Origin: Verrucomicrobiales bacterium
GTDB taxonomy: Bacteria > Verrucomicrobiota > Verrucomicrobiia > Limisphaerales > J093
DNA: 64,000 bases
Direction of reading: 5' to 3'
Assembly (NCBI GenBank): GCA_015075445.1
Contig: JABTUJ010000001.1
Location: forward strand, 353,419 to 417,418
The first letter of the stretch is position 1; each line of letters opens with the position of its first letter. The notes below the pieces were generated by a model. The model made no database searches and was not told the origin of the DNA. It worked only from the letters and a program-made list of their open reading frames with translations. This document shows, in pieces, positions 17,126 through 27,012 of the stretch. A program made the position numbers and the translations under genes.

Positions 17126-17647
17126 TTTGGCCCCATCGCTCGTCGCGAAGAGGTTGAGATGGCGAACCATTGTCAGCGGCGGTCTGGCAGTCCAGGAATC
17201 TCCTGGTTGACAAGTTACTGTTCTTCCCTGGGATCTTCGTCGGAGCAGTCAGCCCTAAATGCTTGTGCCTGCTTCCCGCAGGCTGTTTCTCCTTGCACCC
17301 CACGCGTGTCGCGGATGGCGGGGACGGCACAGTGGGCAAGCGCCACGCCGGGCGCTCGTCAACTTCTCAACCTCCACTCCGTTGAACGTTGGCGCCGCCG
17401 GCCAAAGGCGAGCGCGAGTGAGCGTGGGGGCCGCCCGTCGCGTAGGTGGTGTGGCGGACATCACCCCAGGCACATGGCCCGGGCCAAACCGTGAAGCCTG
17501 CACGACGTGCGGGCTCGCGCGAACGTGCCGAGGCAACCCCGAAGACTGGCCGCATTAGTTCGGAATGCTGTCCACGGTGCTCGGCAATCACCGTCCTCAA
17601 TCGCGCGCAACACGATGTCACGAAAAAACGGCAGCAATGTCCTGCTT
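17126..17647. other. Convergent intergenic region
   Basis: 522 bases between the stops of two convergent operons. Only composition-driven open frames are seen. An imperfect dyad GCCTGCACG/CGTGCGGGC (about 17496-17514) could be a hairpin, but there is no T-tract. Confidence 0.4.
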
Positions 17648-19993
17648 TCAAGCCAGCCCCCAGCTCAGAATACCTGGCTCTATAGGAGTGCATCCCGGAG
17701 GGTACTGACTGAGGTCACCGAAGGCAGCTCGAGACACGTACCACACCTTACCGTGTCTTTCAGTCAATTCTCTTTTGCACTCCTCCGGAAAAGCTCCACG
17801 AATAGCCCAGATCGTCACCTTACCAAAATCATGCTGCTCATACCGTTCGGAGTCAACGTAGTCCCTAAACACTCCACACCTCTGTAGCGACTGATCTGAG
17901 AGTTGACTAAGTGCACGAGTCATCAGGTTGGTGTCCACAGTTAGCTCGTCGCCTCGTCCACGATCCCTAGCAATAATTGAAGCGAGTTCGTCAATTTGGT
18001 CCCAGCGCGTAAGCACTAGTTTTGCCAGCATGCAAGGTGTAGGTAATCGAGAATCCGCACTCAACTGCTGATATGATTTGTCATTATCCTGAGAGGGCGT
18101 TTGTGCAGAATCTGTCTGGCACTTCAACGTCTCTTCTAGAGCCGCTTCCGCTTCGCGACTCTCCAATGCGATTGTCACGGTATCGTAGCGCCGCGAGAGG
18201 AGCTTGCGAAGGCGATCAAGCTTCCTCTGGCAGGATGGAGGAGCGACATGCACAAGTGCGTCGAAGCGCTGCGCACGTGTAACAGCTCGGTCGAAGAAGT
18301 CAATGTGGTTTGTTGCAACAAAGTAGATCACCTTCCTGCGCTTCCACAATTCCGCCAACTTCGGAAGCATGCTTGTGGTTAGAAAACGGCCGAACGCATC
18401 AGGTTCCTTTTCTCTGGCACGCACCAATTCATCGATCTCATCAAATAGAATCACCGTACGATCCAGCTCTAGCAGTTGTGTAAATATCGCGTCTGCTGTT
18501 CGTTGCACGTTCGGCAAGCCATCGGCAACGAAATGGCTGGCGTGAAGCTCGACAAAATCCCATCCGATGGCTTCGGCAACGCACCTTGACAAGGTCGTCT
18601 TACTTGTGCCCGGTGGACCAAACAATATGGCGGCACGGGCTTGCTCCTCAGAGATCGGTCGGCTGTCGGGTTCGAGATGCTCTTGCGAGCCGTAAAACCG
18701 TACCGGGTTCACAAACAACGTCATGAGTTGAGAAGCTGCCGTTTTGCCACTCAATGCCCATGTATCGCCCCGTTCCTTCAGTTCATCCTCGGCGTCAGTC
18801 ATGATCCGCGCCGCAGGATAAGCTCGCAATTCCTGTGCAGAGTCCTCGCGCGACCAGATCCCGATCAGTCTCCGCAAACACTGAGCGAAGGAGTATACGC
18901 TCGCCGTTGCCCAACTCTCTGCCTCTTTGTGGTTTGCACGGTGGCCGGAACTCCAACCCCAAATTCCGGTACTGCAGGAGAGCGGGATTCTAGTCGAGGT
19001 CGCATAGCGCCAGAGCCTAAGCAGGTGATCGGCGTACGGCCGCAATACCTGACGCAGAAAGGGACCCTCCTTTCGATCCGTTAATGCAGCTTTCAGTAAG
19101 ACAGCGAACGTCTCGAAAACATAGCAGTAGGCGTTTCCCGAATCGAGGTAATGGAAAAGTGGGGCACCGGTTCTCCAATGCCCGGTGGTAGTCTGATGTG
19201 CAAACAGGCATTTTAATGCACACCGAATGAAGTCTTGCTGTGCCAGATCAGCTTGAAAATCCCTGTCAACCTTGGCGACTTTTGGAAGGGACCATGCTAG
19301 CTGGTCGGAGTCAAGCGTAGACGATTCCGAGACGTGGAGCGTGACCTGGTAGCCAGCAGTGTGTCGCGCCCACAGCAGCATTTCGGTCTCGAGTCGTTCT
19401 ACACAGTAGCGGGTCTGGTCGAATGTCGTACGAAGTCGATCATATTCTGCAGGAGCTTTCTCCTTGAAGGTGTGCAACAGGTAGAGCGTCCAGTACGTAT
19501 GAAAGGCGTTTGGTGGATACCACTCCTGTTTGTCGCCCGATGCCTCTCCAATTGCCAGGCGTGACACATCCTGCTTCAACTGAACTAGAACCCGCTCCAA
19601 GTGGTCCTGCAACCGTGGCTGATAGTTCGGTAGGTGATAGACCAGTAAGGGCAAGGTTCGGCATCTGCAGTAAATCGGTGCCGAGCCATCAGATGTCCAG
19701 TGTTCATGCTCCCGTTGGAGTGCAGAAACGGAGAAGTCTCGGGCCAATGCCGAGATGTCGATCGCTCTTGGTGGTCGAAAGATGTCCGGGCAGTCCAGTA
19801 ATGATTCTATACAGGTAGCAGTGCTTGATAGGTGCCGAGCTTCTGGCCCGAGTGCTGATTCCCCAACTCTGACCTTGAACGAAATGCCGTCCTGGAAGCT
19901 AATCAGGCTTCTATAGTGCGCAGAGCAGAAAGTCTGAAGTTGCTGCCTAGAAGCAACAAGGTGTTCAGGGGAAATCGCTGGCTCACTTTCCAT
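17648..19993 (-). CDS. AAA+ ATPase with a large N-terminal helical domain
   Basis: 781 residues. Residues 1-430 are a helix-rich region with PPNAFHTYWTLYLLHTFKE, QDFIRCALKCLFAHQTTTGH WRTGAPLFHY and CSTGIWGWSSGHRANHKEAE, possibly an alpha/alpha-toroid. Then follows an AAA+ module: AAILFGPPGTSKTTLSRCVA (Walker A, near 456), DRTVILFDEIDELV (Walker B, near 512), VIYFVATNHIDFFDRA (sensor 1), RAQRFD (arginine finger). The C-terminal 180 residues are unassigned. The start overlaps the upstream MazG-fusion stop by 11 bases, so the two are co-translated. The target remodelled by the ATPase is unknown. Confidence 0.82.
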   Translation of the reverse strand: MESEPAISPEHLVASRQQLQTFCSAHYRSLISFQDGISFKVRVGESALGPEARHLSSTATCIESLLDCPDIFRPPRAIDISALARDFSVSALQREHEHWTSDGSAPIYCRCRTLPLLVYHLPNYQPRLQDHLERVLVQLKQDVSRLAIGEASGDKQEWYPPNAFHTYWTLYLLHTFKEKAPAEYDRLRTTFDQTRYCVERLETEMLLWARHTAGYQVTLHVSESSTLDSDQLAWSLPKVAKVDRDFQADLAQQDFIRCALKCLFAHQTTTGHWRTGAPLFHYLDSGNAYCYVFETFAVLLKAALTDRKEGPFLRQVLRPYADHLLRLWRYATSTRIPLSCSTGIWGWSSGHRANHKEAESWATASVYSFAQCLRRLIGIWSREDSAQELRAYPAARIMTDAEDELKERGDTWALSGKTAASQLMTLFVNPVRFYGSQEHLEPDSRPISEEQARAAILFGPPGTSKTTLSRCVAEAIGWDFVELHASHFVADGLPNVQRTADAIFTQLLELDRTVILFDEIDELVRAREKEPDAFGRFLTTSMLPKLAELWKRRKVIYFVATNHIDFFDRAVTRAQRFDALVHVAPPSCQRKLDRLRKLLSRRYDTVTIALESREAEAALEETLKCQTDSAQTPSQDNDKSYQQLSADSRLPTPCMLAKLVLTRWDQIDELASIIARDRGRGDELTVDTNLMTRALSQLSDQSLQRCGVFRDYVDSERYEQHDFGKVTIWAIRGAFPEECKRELTERHGKVWYVSRAAFGDLSQYPPGCTPIEPGILSWGLA

Positions 19994-20864
19994 TGATCAG
20001 CTTTCTGATGTTAAGTAACTCCTTGTCCTGAACGGCCTTTGAGAGATCTAGCTTCAAGATGTTCGCCATGTGCACGACATAAATGAATACATCCGCCAGT
20101 TCGGACGACTCGTGATTCGGGATCTGTTTTCCGTGGCGCACAAGGTGCATTCGCTTTCTCAAGGCTCTTGCTAGCTCACCGAATTCCTCGAGCATGAGCA
20201 GCAGACAGTCCTTCGCGTTCTCATTCGAATAGCCCCGTTCGAGTGCAACCCGGCGATAATAGTTCTGGAAAGTCTTGACCGCTGGGGGAGGAGGTGGAAC
20301 TCGATGGCTTTTGAAGTGGTCGCAGACCGTCAGGGGAGAGTCCACAAGCATCACGAAGCCCTTGAGGACTGTATCGTCGAGGGGGGTATCTGAATAGACT
20401 GGTATCCCGTTAGCGCGGGCAAAGCCAACCTCCAACGCGCCGGTTGGGCCGACGTAACCACCGGGAGCGAAAAACCAGACAAAATCCGATCGCTGGATTG
20501 CATCCAAGTGGTTGTTTTCGAGTTGATGCGGTGTTTGCGTGCTTTCGTGTCGCATGTAGACGAAGCCGTTCTCCTCAGCTTCAACGAAGGTGTTGGAAGG
20601 CGACAGAATCGAAAAACCGAGGTCCTTCAGATTGTCGAACGTCCTGCGCAGCCCCGCTGGGTCCTTTCGGTAAGTACCACAAAGGACCACGGACCTCCCG
20701 GACGCTGGACGCGAGCCCTCCACTCTCCGCCCATCCTCGGAATCCGGGCCGCCGGGATTCTCCCGGCGGCCCAAAGCCTGTGGGAACAGAAGGATTTGAG
20801 CTGCCGCTGCTTCCGTGTCCGTCGTGGGCTTCGTCGTCGGCATCGATTTCTTGTTCCGAGTCAT
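19983..20864 (-). CDS. Nucleoside 2-deoxyribosyltransferase-like domain fused to a MazG nucleotide pyrophosphohydrolase
   Basis: 293 residues from the ATG at 20864; ATG 20843 is an alternative. After a low-complexity leader, residues about 55-190 read VVLCGTYRKDPAGLRRTFDN, GFSILSPSN, LDAIQRSDFVWFFAPGGYVG PTGALEVGFARANGIPVYSD. This is the pattern of nucleoside 2-deoxyribosyltransferase-like or YtoQ-type Rossmann domains. Residues about 215-293 are MazG-like: DCLLLMLEEFGELARALRKR (EExxE) and SSELADVFIYVVHMANIL (ExxD), the metal-binding residues of dNTP pyrophosphatases. A TATAGT -10 box lies just upstream (20874-20879). It is first gene of an operon with the AAA+ ATPase. Confidence 0.82.
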   Translation of the reverse strand: MTRNKKSMPTTKPTTDTEAAAAQILLFPQALGRRENPGGPDSEDGRRVEGSRPASGRSVVLCGTYRKDPAGLRRTFDNLKDLGFSILSPSNTFVEAEENGFVYMRHESTQTPHQLENNHLDAIQRSDFVWFFAPGGYVGPTGALEVGFARANGIPVYSDTPLDDTVLKGFVMLVDSPLTVCDHFKSHRVPPPPPAVKTFQNYYRRVALERGYSNENAKDCLLLMLEEFGELARALRKRMHLVRHGKQIPNHESSELADVFIYVVHMANILKLDLSKAVQDKELLNIRKLINGK

Positions 20865-21649
20865 TACACTGCGACTATACCACAATGCAAGCGGAATTTC
20901 ATCTTTAAGTGGTTTAGTCTTAGTGAGTTAGTTGTGAATTGAACGTGAATAGCCGGTGAAGAACCATGAACAACTCCGGTGTGGAGGCCCTATGTGTCTG
21001 CGCAATCCGTTGCCCCGAAATGTCTTCGTGCCGATCCTGCAAGTGAACAACGTCTGGGCCCAGATTCATGTCCTTGGGAGCTACTTCGAGCCGAACGGGG
21101 ACTGCTCATTTGCGACCACGGCTGATGTCATGGACCGGATGTGGTGGCGGCAAGCGCGATCGATCTCCCTGTACATGAGGCGTTTACGCTTAGACATCAC
21201 TCCGAGGGACTGGACCTGTTCCTTTCCGATTCCATCCACGAAATCCGCCGCAGCGGCCCCCCAATTGACGCTGACCAGCATGCTACGGTCCCACCAGTCT
21301 TCCAAGGTGCGCCCCGCGTAGTAGTCGCCACGGTCGTCGGGCCGGGGCCGCAGGGAAGCGGCTCGCAGCTCCGCGGCGAGGGTCCATTCGGGGCCCTGCC
21401 CGGGAGTTTATGGGAGCGGAGCTAATTGGCCAGGACGGTGTCGAGGGCACAGCAGTTCCGCAAGGGTCCGGGTTTTCTGGTTGGGTGGAGTTGCCGCACG
21501 ATTTTTTTGGCGGTCGAGAGCGACTTCTGGAGAATCGGCGCCCTCGCCGCCTGGTGCGCGACGACACTTCACCCGTGACCTGTTTCCGCCCCGCTGGTTC
21601 CGGCTTGTCAAAGAACGCTCGGCCCAAAAGCGCACGGGCCGCTACCCCC
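20865..21649. other. Intergenic DNA and presumed left arm of an IS
   Basis: 785 bases between the MazG-fusion start and the transposase stop. The first part should hold the MazG operon promoter. The part from about 21380 is GC-rich and presumably IS end sequence, but I could not define its terminal repeat. A 121-codon frame at 20956-21321 shows no recognisable domain. Confidence 0.35.
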
Positions 21650-22903
21650 TCATCCGCTCCAGAGCGGCTCCAGCTCCTCCCACCGTTCCAGGGCCCGGTC
21701 CAACCGTTTGGCCAATTCCTGCAGGGTGACCTCCCCTTGCCGCCAGAGCTTTCCGTGGATCCGCACAAACCACTCGAAGAGCCCGAACCCAAGCACCAAG
21801 ATCAGGAGCCAAGCCAGGATGGCGACGGGCTCGTGATGGGGGCAATGCTCCAAGTGGTAATACTGGGTCAGTTCGTTGAAGGCGTGGTTCTCCACCCCCC
21901 AGCGCTGATGTCCGATGCGCCAGATCGTCTGGAGGGGGTAGCCGGCCAGTTCCTCGGTCGCCAGCCAACGCCACGCCGCGTGCTTGGCTTGAACCTGCGG
22001 CCGGCCGCCCACCCGTTTGACCTCGGCCCAGTCCTCCTCAGCCACCACCACCCGCACCGGGCCGCGCGTCTCGGTGAACGTCAAGTCGTTGACTTCCCAG
22101 GCCGCCACCGACCGGTCTTCCCAGGACCAACGCTGCGGGGGGTGCTCACCTCGTAACGCCTCGCTCTCCTGGTACACCTCGAAGCGCTCTTGCTTGAGGA
22201 CCGTGACCACGCCCCACCCCAGTTTCTGCACCGCCAGCAGGAAGGGCCCCTTGGTGTACCACGCGTCGACCGTGATCGCCGCGAAGAACCGCGGCCCGTA
22301 GAGCCGGCGCAGGCGCCCCAGCAACCGCAGCGCGGCCTGGGCTTCCTCCTCGCCTGGGCGGATCGGTTCCAGGTCCAAGATCACGCTGAAGTGGGGGCCA
22401 TGCAGCTGGGCGTAGACCTGGCGGTGGTAGTACTCGGTGATTTCCTCCACCGCGCCGCTGGCCGAGGTCACCTTGACCTGGCGCTGGCAGCATTCCGCGC
22501 AGCAGCGCGCGCGGCTGCTGAACTGTTCATTGGCGTCCAGGGCGACGACCAACAGGCCGTTGATCTTGGCGGCCTCGAAGGCCTTGTTCTGCTTGAGGGT
22601 GCGGTTGACGCTCACCAATAACCCGCGCAACTCGGCCAGATCGGCCTGTTCGGTCCCATAGGCCAACGCGTCATCACTGAGGCGGCGAGACCAGGCCAAG
22701 AGTCGCTGCAGCCTGCGGCGGGTGGTCTCCTTCTGCAACTGCAGAAACGAAGGCACGCGCAAGACCGCCCCCAGGAGCAACGTGGTCCAGAGAACCGGGG
22801 GCGGGATCCGCGGATCCTGACGGTGGTCGGTGAGGCCGCGCAGCCGGCGCGGCAAGTTGAAGACCTTGGCGACGGCGTGCCAGAACTGCGCCAGGAAGTT
22901 CAT
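21650..22903 (-). CDS. DDE transposase (IS4-like superfamily)
   Basis: 417 residues. MNFLAQFWHAVAKVFNLPRR LRG, then LLVVALDANEQFSSRARCCA (first D), a CCAECCQR cysteine cluster, EEITEYYHRQVYAQLHGPHF, ITVDAWYTKGPFLLAVQKLG (second D) and IWRIGHQRWGVENHAFNELT QYYHLEH (E in the Y-(2)-R-(3)-E-(6)-K style block typical of IS4-type enzymes). It ends with a hydrophobic helix. The frame is complete, so the gene may be functional. It follows a DUF6788-type gene by 6 bases, a pairing seen in mobile elements. Confidence 0.82.
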   Translation of the reverse strand: MNFLAQFWHAVAKVFNLPRRLRGLTDHRQDPRIPPPVLWTTLLLGAVLRVPSFLQLQKETTRRRLQRLLAWSRRLSDDALAYGTEQADLAELRGLLVSVNRTLKQNKAFEAAKINGLLVVALDANEQFSSRARCCAECCQRQVKVTSASGAVEEITEYYHRQVYAQLHGPHFSVILDLEPIRPGEEEAQAALRLLGRLRRLYGPRFFAAITVDAWYTKGPFLLAVQKLGWGVVTVLKQERFEVYQESEALRGEHPPQRWSWEDRSVAAWEVNDLTFTETRGPVRVVVAEEDWAEVKRVGGRPQVQAKHAAWRWLATEELAGYPLQTIWRIGHQRWGVENHAFNELTQYYHLEHCPHHEPVAILAWLLILVLGFGLFEWFVRIHGKLWRQGEVTLQELAKRLDRALERWEELEPLWSG

Positions 22904-22909
22904 CGCTCC

Positions 22910-23271
22910 TCAAGCGCCGGGGTGCTCGCCCCGCCGCAACAACTCGGTGTTCACCTGGGAAAGTTCCTCCAAGCCATCGTAGAACTGGTTGAACGCCGCG
23001 GTGGCCGCGCGCGCGCACTGGAGATCGGCGGGGGATTTGAGCAGAAACTTCTGGATGTGGCCCACGGCCAGGCATTGGGTCAGGTAGTAGAAGGGGCCGT
23101 GCTTTTGTCCCTGGGCGCAGGCGCAGTGGGGCTTGCCGCAGGTGGCGAAGCGCTCGACGACGCTGGCGCGGATGAGATGGGGGGGGGCAAGCGCAGCTGG
23201 GCCACCAGACGCTGGCGGCGCTGGCGCAAGGCCAGGGTGGAGAGGCGCCGGAGGGCGTGCACCTTTGCCAT
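22910..23271 (-). pseudogene. DUF6788-like small protein, frameshifted at a poly-C tract
   Basis: It starts MAKVHALRRLSTLALRQRRQ and, after a shift at nine Cs (23179-23187 read on the minus strand), continues LIRASVVERFATCGKPHCAC AQGQKHGPFYYLTQ and DGLEELSQVNTELLRRGEHP. The motif CGKPxCxCxxGxxHGPYY is the signature of DUF6788 proteins, which accompany transposases. Start to stop is 362 bases, one frame off a multiple of three. The homopolymer could be a sequencing artefact, slippage site or true mutation. Confidence 0.6.
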
Positions 23272-23476
23272 ATATATGGACAAGATACCCCGGCGACCGG
23301 CGCTGACAAGCGAAAACGAATTTGCCCCGGAATCCGAATTTCCTCCAAAGGCCGTCAGCCCCGCAGCTTACCCCTTCCCAGCCTCACCCCTTGCGGAATC
23401 ACTGTCGAGGGCATGGGGAGGGAGGCGCCGCCGGCGCCGGCCTCGCCACGTTCCGAGACCAACGGACTGCGCTCAC

Positions 23477-23992
23477 ATGCCCCGCGTTGAACGTTACCTC
23501 ATCGAACAGCGGCGACTGCCGCGCCCGTTGCTCACGCCGCTCGTTCACGCGGGGGTCCTTTGCGCGGACGCACGGGCCAATGCCGTCTTCCTGTTGGGTG
23601 AGACCCCCGCCACCGCGGTCGGCGCCGAACTGCGCGGCACCACCTCGGTGTCCTGGCGCGGCATGGCTCCAGGCTCCCGCAAAGATCACGGCTGCTTCTC
23701 GGTGTCCACCGCCTCCGTTGACGCCATCGTCCTGTGCGAATCGGCCATCGATGCCCTCAGTTGCCACGTCCTTCATCCGGCCTTTCGCTGCCTCTCCACC
23801 TCCGGCGCCAGACCCGACCCTGCCTGGCTCACCGTCTTGCTCCGTTTGGGCCTGCCCATCTTCTGCGGCTTCGACGCGGATCCCACCGCCGACGCCCTGG
23901 CCCATCGCATGATCGACTCTCATCCTGCCATCGCCCGACTTCGTCCACCGGCCAAAGACTGGAACGACGCCCTTCGTCTCCATCCGCGCTGA
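23477..23992 (+). CDS. DUF3991/TOPRIM domain protein (primase-like), N-terminus possibly truncated
   Basis: 171 residues from the ATG at 23477. MPRVERYLIEQRRLPRPLL, AVFLLGETPATAVGAELRGT and WRGMAPGSRKDHGCF match DUF3991. AIVLCESAIDALSCHVLHPA (TOPRIM Glu) and LPIFCGFDADPTADALAH (DxD) are the TOPRIM core, and PPAKDWNDALR is the usual end. Such proteins are mobile-element primase or relaxase-associated factors. Family members are usually longer; the frame is open upstream, but the sequence before 23440 looks unrelated, so the adjacent IS may have removed the N-terminus. Confidence 0.78.
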   Translation: MPRVERYLIEQRRLPRPLLTPLVHAGVLCADARANAVFLLGETPATAVGAELRGTTSVSWRGMAPGSRKDHGCFSVSTASVDAIVLCESAIDALSCHVLHPAFRCLSTSGARPDPAWLTVLLRLGLPIFCGFDADPTADALAHRMIDSHPAIARLRPPAKDWNDALRLHPR

Positions 23993-24118
23993 ACCCGTTG
24001 CTCCCGTCCTCTTCCGCGCTCCGCGCTTGTCCATTCCCTACTCGGAATCCGATCTCTCCCTGGAAAGGAAATCCCTCTGCCCTTCACCCAGGTGGGTCAC
24101 TTCTCATGAACGGCGACG

Positions 24119-24304
24119 ATGAATCTCACGGACGAAGAGCGTGTCGCCCTGGAATTCGTTCGTGCCGAAAAAGCTCGGGGACATTTCCCGTCTGTTAGAG
24201 ATGTGGCCAGGGTGATCGGCGCCAAATCTTCCCGTTCCGGAGCTCGAGTCGTCAACCGGCTTATCGAGAACGGATTGATACGCAGAGAAGGTGGAGCTTA
24301 TTAG
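24119..24304 (+). CDS. Small winged-HTH protein (LexA DNA-binding domain-like)
   Basis: 61 residues: MNLTDEERVALEFVRAEKAR, GHFPSVRDVARVIGAKSSRS and ARVVNRLIENGLIRREGGAY. The PSVRDVARxxGxKS...VVNRLIENGLIRR pattern is the LexA-type winged helix without the protease domain. It lies 126 bases downstream of the TOPRIM gene and just before an IS, and may be a regulator of the same element. Confidence 0.6.
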   Translation: MNLTDEERVALEFVRAEKARGHFPSVRDVARVIGAKSSRSGARVVNRLIENGLIRREGGAY

Positions 24305-24385
24305 TTCTGTCCCAATGGAAACGGAAGCGGATGAATGCGGCTGCCGTGACGTCTGGCTGAGCTTCCGCTGCCCGCGAACTCTATG

Positions 24386-26211
24386 TAGAGCCCGTCCCAG
24401 AAGTCCCTGTTTCCGGATGGGAGACGATAGGAGAGGAAGGCGAGTGAGCCTGGCATAAGCCAGCACGACAGCCCGGGCACGCTTTCGGCCCGACACCCCT
24501 ATGGGTTGTGCTTTTTCTCGACCGCTAACGACACAGGTCCTCCGGCCCGTGCACTCACATCAGCCAGACTACGGCCTAAGCCGCTTCGCGCTGCTGCTCC
24601 GCCGACGCCGCCAGCCGCTCCATCCGGGCCAGCACCCAGAGCTTGTGGGCCAACACACTCCAGCTTACCCCCAAGGCCCGGTGCTCATACCCCTTGGCCC
24701 GCAGCGGCCGCCCCAGAAAGTCATTCTTCAGAATCCCAATCCGCCCCTCGGTCTGCGGCCGACGGCGCTGAATCTTCCCAAATCGAGCCCCATGCCGACG
24801 GCGCTGCAATTCCGCCACCCCGCGCGGACACAGCCCGTTGAAGAGCCCCGCCTCCGCCAAGTGCGCCCGGTTGGCCTTGCTGTCAAAGCCGCGGTCCCCG
24901 CGCACCGCCTCGAGCACCGCCGCCGGCAGCCAGGACTGCAGCCGTTTCAAGCTCCCCGGGAACTGCCGACTATCCGCCGGCGCACTTTCCTGGTACAGAT
25001 GCCAGTCCACCACCAACCCCTGCCGCTGCTCGGCCAGGAAGAGCGTGTTGCCAAACTCCACCGCCGCCCCGGCCTTGCCCCGCACGATCACGTGCAGATC
25101 CCCCCGTAGAGGCTCAGGATCTTGTCCGCGGCCACCGGCCGTCTCCCTGATGATCCGCTCTATGGGCCTGCTGGACTGCCTGGGCAACTGCGCCAGCACC
25201 CCGTCGATCCGGCCAGCACTCGCTCGGCCTGGGCCGGGTCCAGTCCGTCTCCTGCCAATGCGTCGAGCAGATCCGATGCCGCTGGGCGTGCTGGCGCACC
25301 ACCCGGCTGAGGCGCTTCATCTCCCGCAGCACCTGCTTCGCGCGCCTGCTTCGCGTCGGCCTGTTTGCCCGCTCCGCACCATCGCGATGCACTGCTGGTT
25401 CATCGCCGCAGAAACTGCTCGGGCACCGGCATCCGCCGTTTGAGCCTGTGCTGCCGGATCAGGCCGGTGGCCTTCATCAACGTCCGCGTCGCGTCCCGCA
25501 GCAGCACCCAGTCCACGGGGAAATGGATGTCCGCGGTAACGTGCTGCCCATCCACACCGTGTCCAGTTCCAGTTCGTTGGCCAGCCAGAGCCGGTTGAAC
25601 CCCTGGCAGGCCTCGGCCTCCCGCGCCGCCTGCACGAGCTGGCGCACCAGGGCCTGCACCTGCGCCTCGGGCAGCCATTGGAAGTAGCGCGCCAACCGGC
25701 TCTTGCCGGCACCCGCACTTGCTCCAAGCGATCCACCCTGCAGAACCACTGAAAGAGGGCGCACTCGCCAGCTGGCGGCTCATCCCCCGGAAGTCCTCGC
25801 CCAGCAAGCGCTGCAGCACGTTGCAGCGCAGCGCGCCCTGGGCACTGGTGCGCTGATACTTGGTCTGCCTCGTGCGTCGTGGGCACCTGCCCGGGTCCCG
25901 GGCCAGCCATCTCCGCCAAACTGCGCTCCACAAAGAGCGCTTCGACCCTGCTGAGTCGCAAGAGTTCATCGATCCGAGGCAGCTCGGCTTCGGAAGCGTT
26001 GATAGTCCACATTTCCCCGGACCGTGGGAAGGACTGGACGAAGTTCGTCCCGAGCGGTATGATGTGGGCCATCGGGCGTTGGTTCTTGTATGTCTGATAG
26101 AACATAACGCACCGATTTCGGGCATGAGCCTTTTCTGGCTGCTATGCCCGTTTTTCTTTGGCGCAGCGCCTCAATACCCACGGGCCTCTCCTTCCGCTGG
26201 GACAAGCTCTA
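24386..26211. mobile_element. Decayed IS with inverted ends TAGAGC-GTCCCAG (ISNCY/IS1182-like)
   Basis: The left end TAGAGCCCGTCCCAG (24386-24400) matches in inverse CTGGGACAAGCTCTA (26197-26211) at 13 of 15 positions. The 1.83 kb between holds one transposase gene on the minus strand, broken by frameshifts. A shorter remnant of the same element is at 41856-42225. Confidence 0.65.
24576..26012 (-). pseudogene. ISNCY/IS1182-like transposase, several frameshifts
   Basis: Joined across frames it reads MWTINASEAELPRIDELLRL, LFVERSLAEMAG, RCNVLQRLLGEDFRGMSRQL, CALFQWFCRVDRLEQVRVPA KSRLARYFQWLPEAQVQAL, LELDTVWMDSTL (first D), then an uninterrupted 3' part from about 25199: GDLHVIVRGKAGAAVEFGNT LFLAEQRQG, AVRGDRGFDSKANRAHL (second D) and QTEGRIGILKNDFLGRPLRA KG (E). 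At least four indels lie in the 5' half. The 3' half is clean, so decay is probably recent. Confidence 0.7.
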
Positions 26212-26227
26212 TGTAACATCCGAAACT

Positions 26228-26256
26228 AAAAAAGCCAGCACCGGAAATGCTGGCTT
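26228..26256 (-). terminator. Rho-independent terminator on the minus strand
   Basis: AAGCCAGC and GCTGGCTT (about 26232-26256) form a perfect 8-bp stem around a 9-base loop. Read on the minus strand the stem is followed by TTTTTT. It could end transcription from the serine recombinase gene region upstream on that strand. Confidence 0.6.
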
Positions 26257-27012
26257 GAATCTCTGCTGAACCGACGTGTGTCTGTCCGGCGGGCGGGCAA
26301 GGGAGCTTACCATCTAATCGGTGACAACCTCTGTCCCTCGGGGCAGAATCTTGCTACCAACTCCCTATCAAAACCACGCCTCGTCCTAGTGTTGACTCCC
26401 TACCGCCACCAATCCGCATCTTGCGGATTGACCGGCCCGGTACCCGTGCGGTCGGGTCCCGGATCGGGGAGTCTTAGCTCGAACACAACCGCCAATTGAC
26501 CCGACTTACCCAAGTGAATCAGGCAAATGCAGGTCATCGAGCTATTTTGGTTTCGGCCGCCTCGCACCGGAATGACTTGGACGCTTGGTCCGTTGTTCGT
26601 GTCATTGGGCTGCATAAAATGTAAAGCCCACCGAACGACACACTGAGAATTTCAAAGACCAACTGACAGCAGGAGGATAGTGGAGCGCATCCGAAAGTCA
26701 ATAGGTCGTGAGGGAATTAAGCCAAACACATGTACGTGCTGTCCGCCGTTAATGAAAGCGGGCCGACACCGTCGCGGAACAACTCGCGAGATGTCAGCCC
26801 TGGGTTGCCTCGCCGAGGGGAGGCTACCGTCATGGGAGTATACACCAGTGCGTACTCCTAAGCACGGAGTCGTGACGTGATACGAATAGCAAGAACGTGA
26901 CGAGTGTGGACAACCAAACGCATGCACCAACCCGGCGTCTTGTCTCCTCCGGCATGATTATCAGTCTGCCGTGGTGGGAACACCCGGAGCACACTGCACA
27001 CAGCCGAGTAAT
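26257..27012. other. Downstream region of the serine recombinase, no recognisable gene
   Basis: 756 bases with only short open frames. One at 26400-26615 on the minus strand (71 codons, MQPNDTNNGPSVQVIPVRGG...) has reasonable composition and could be a small gene, but I recognise nothing. A recombination (att) site would be expected near one end of the recombinase gene, but I cannot point to it without the empty target. Confidence 0.35.

Noticed and set aside
18641..19084. Plus-strand frame inside the AAA+ ATPase gene
   Set aside because: Antisense to a 781-residue protein with intact Walker motifs.
20956..21321. A 121-codon plus-strand frame
   Set aside because: No recognisable domain, overlaps equally long antisense frames, and lies in a promoter and IS-flank region.
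26400..26615. A 71-codon minus-strand frame
   Set aside because: Composition is acceptable, but there is no ribosome site or family; mentioned only in the gap entry.
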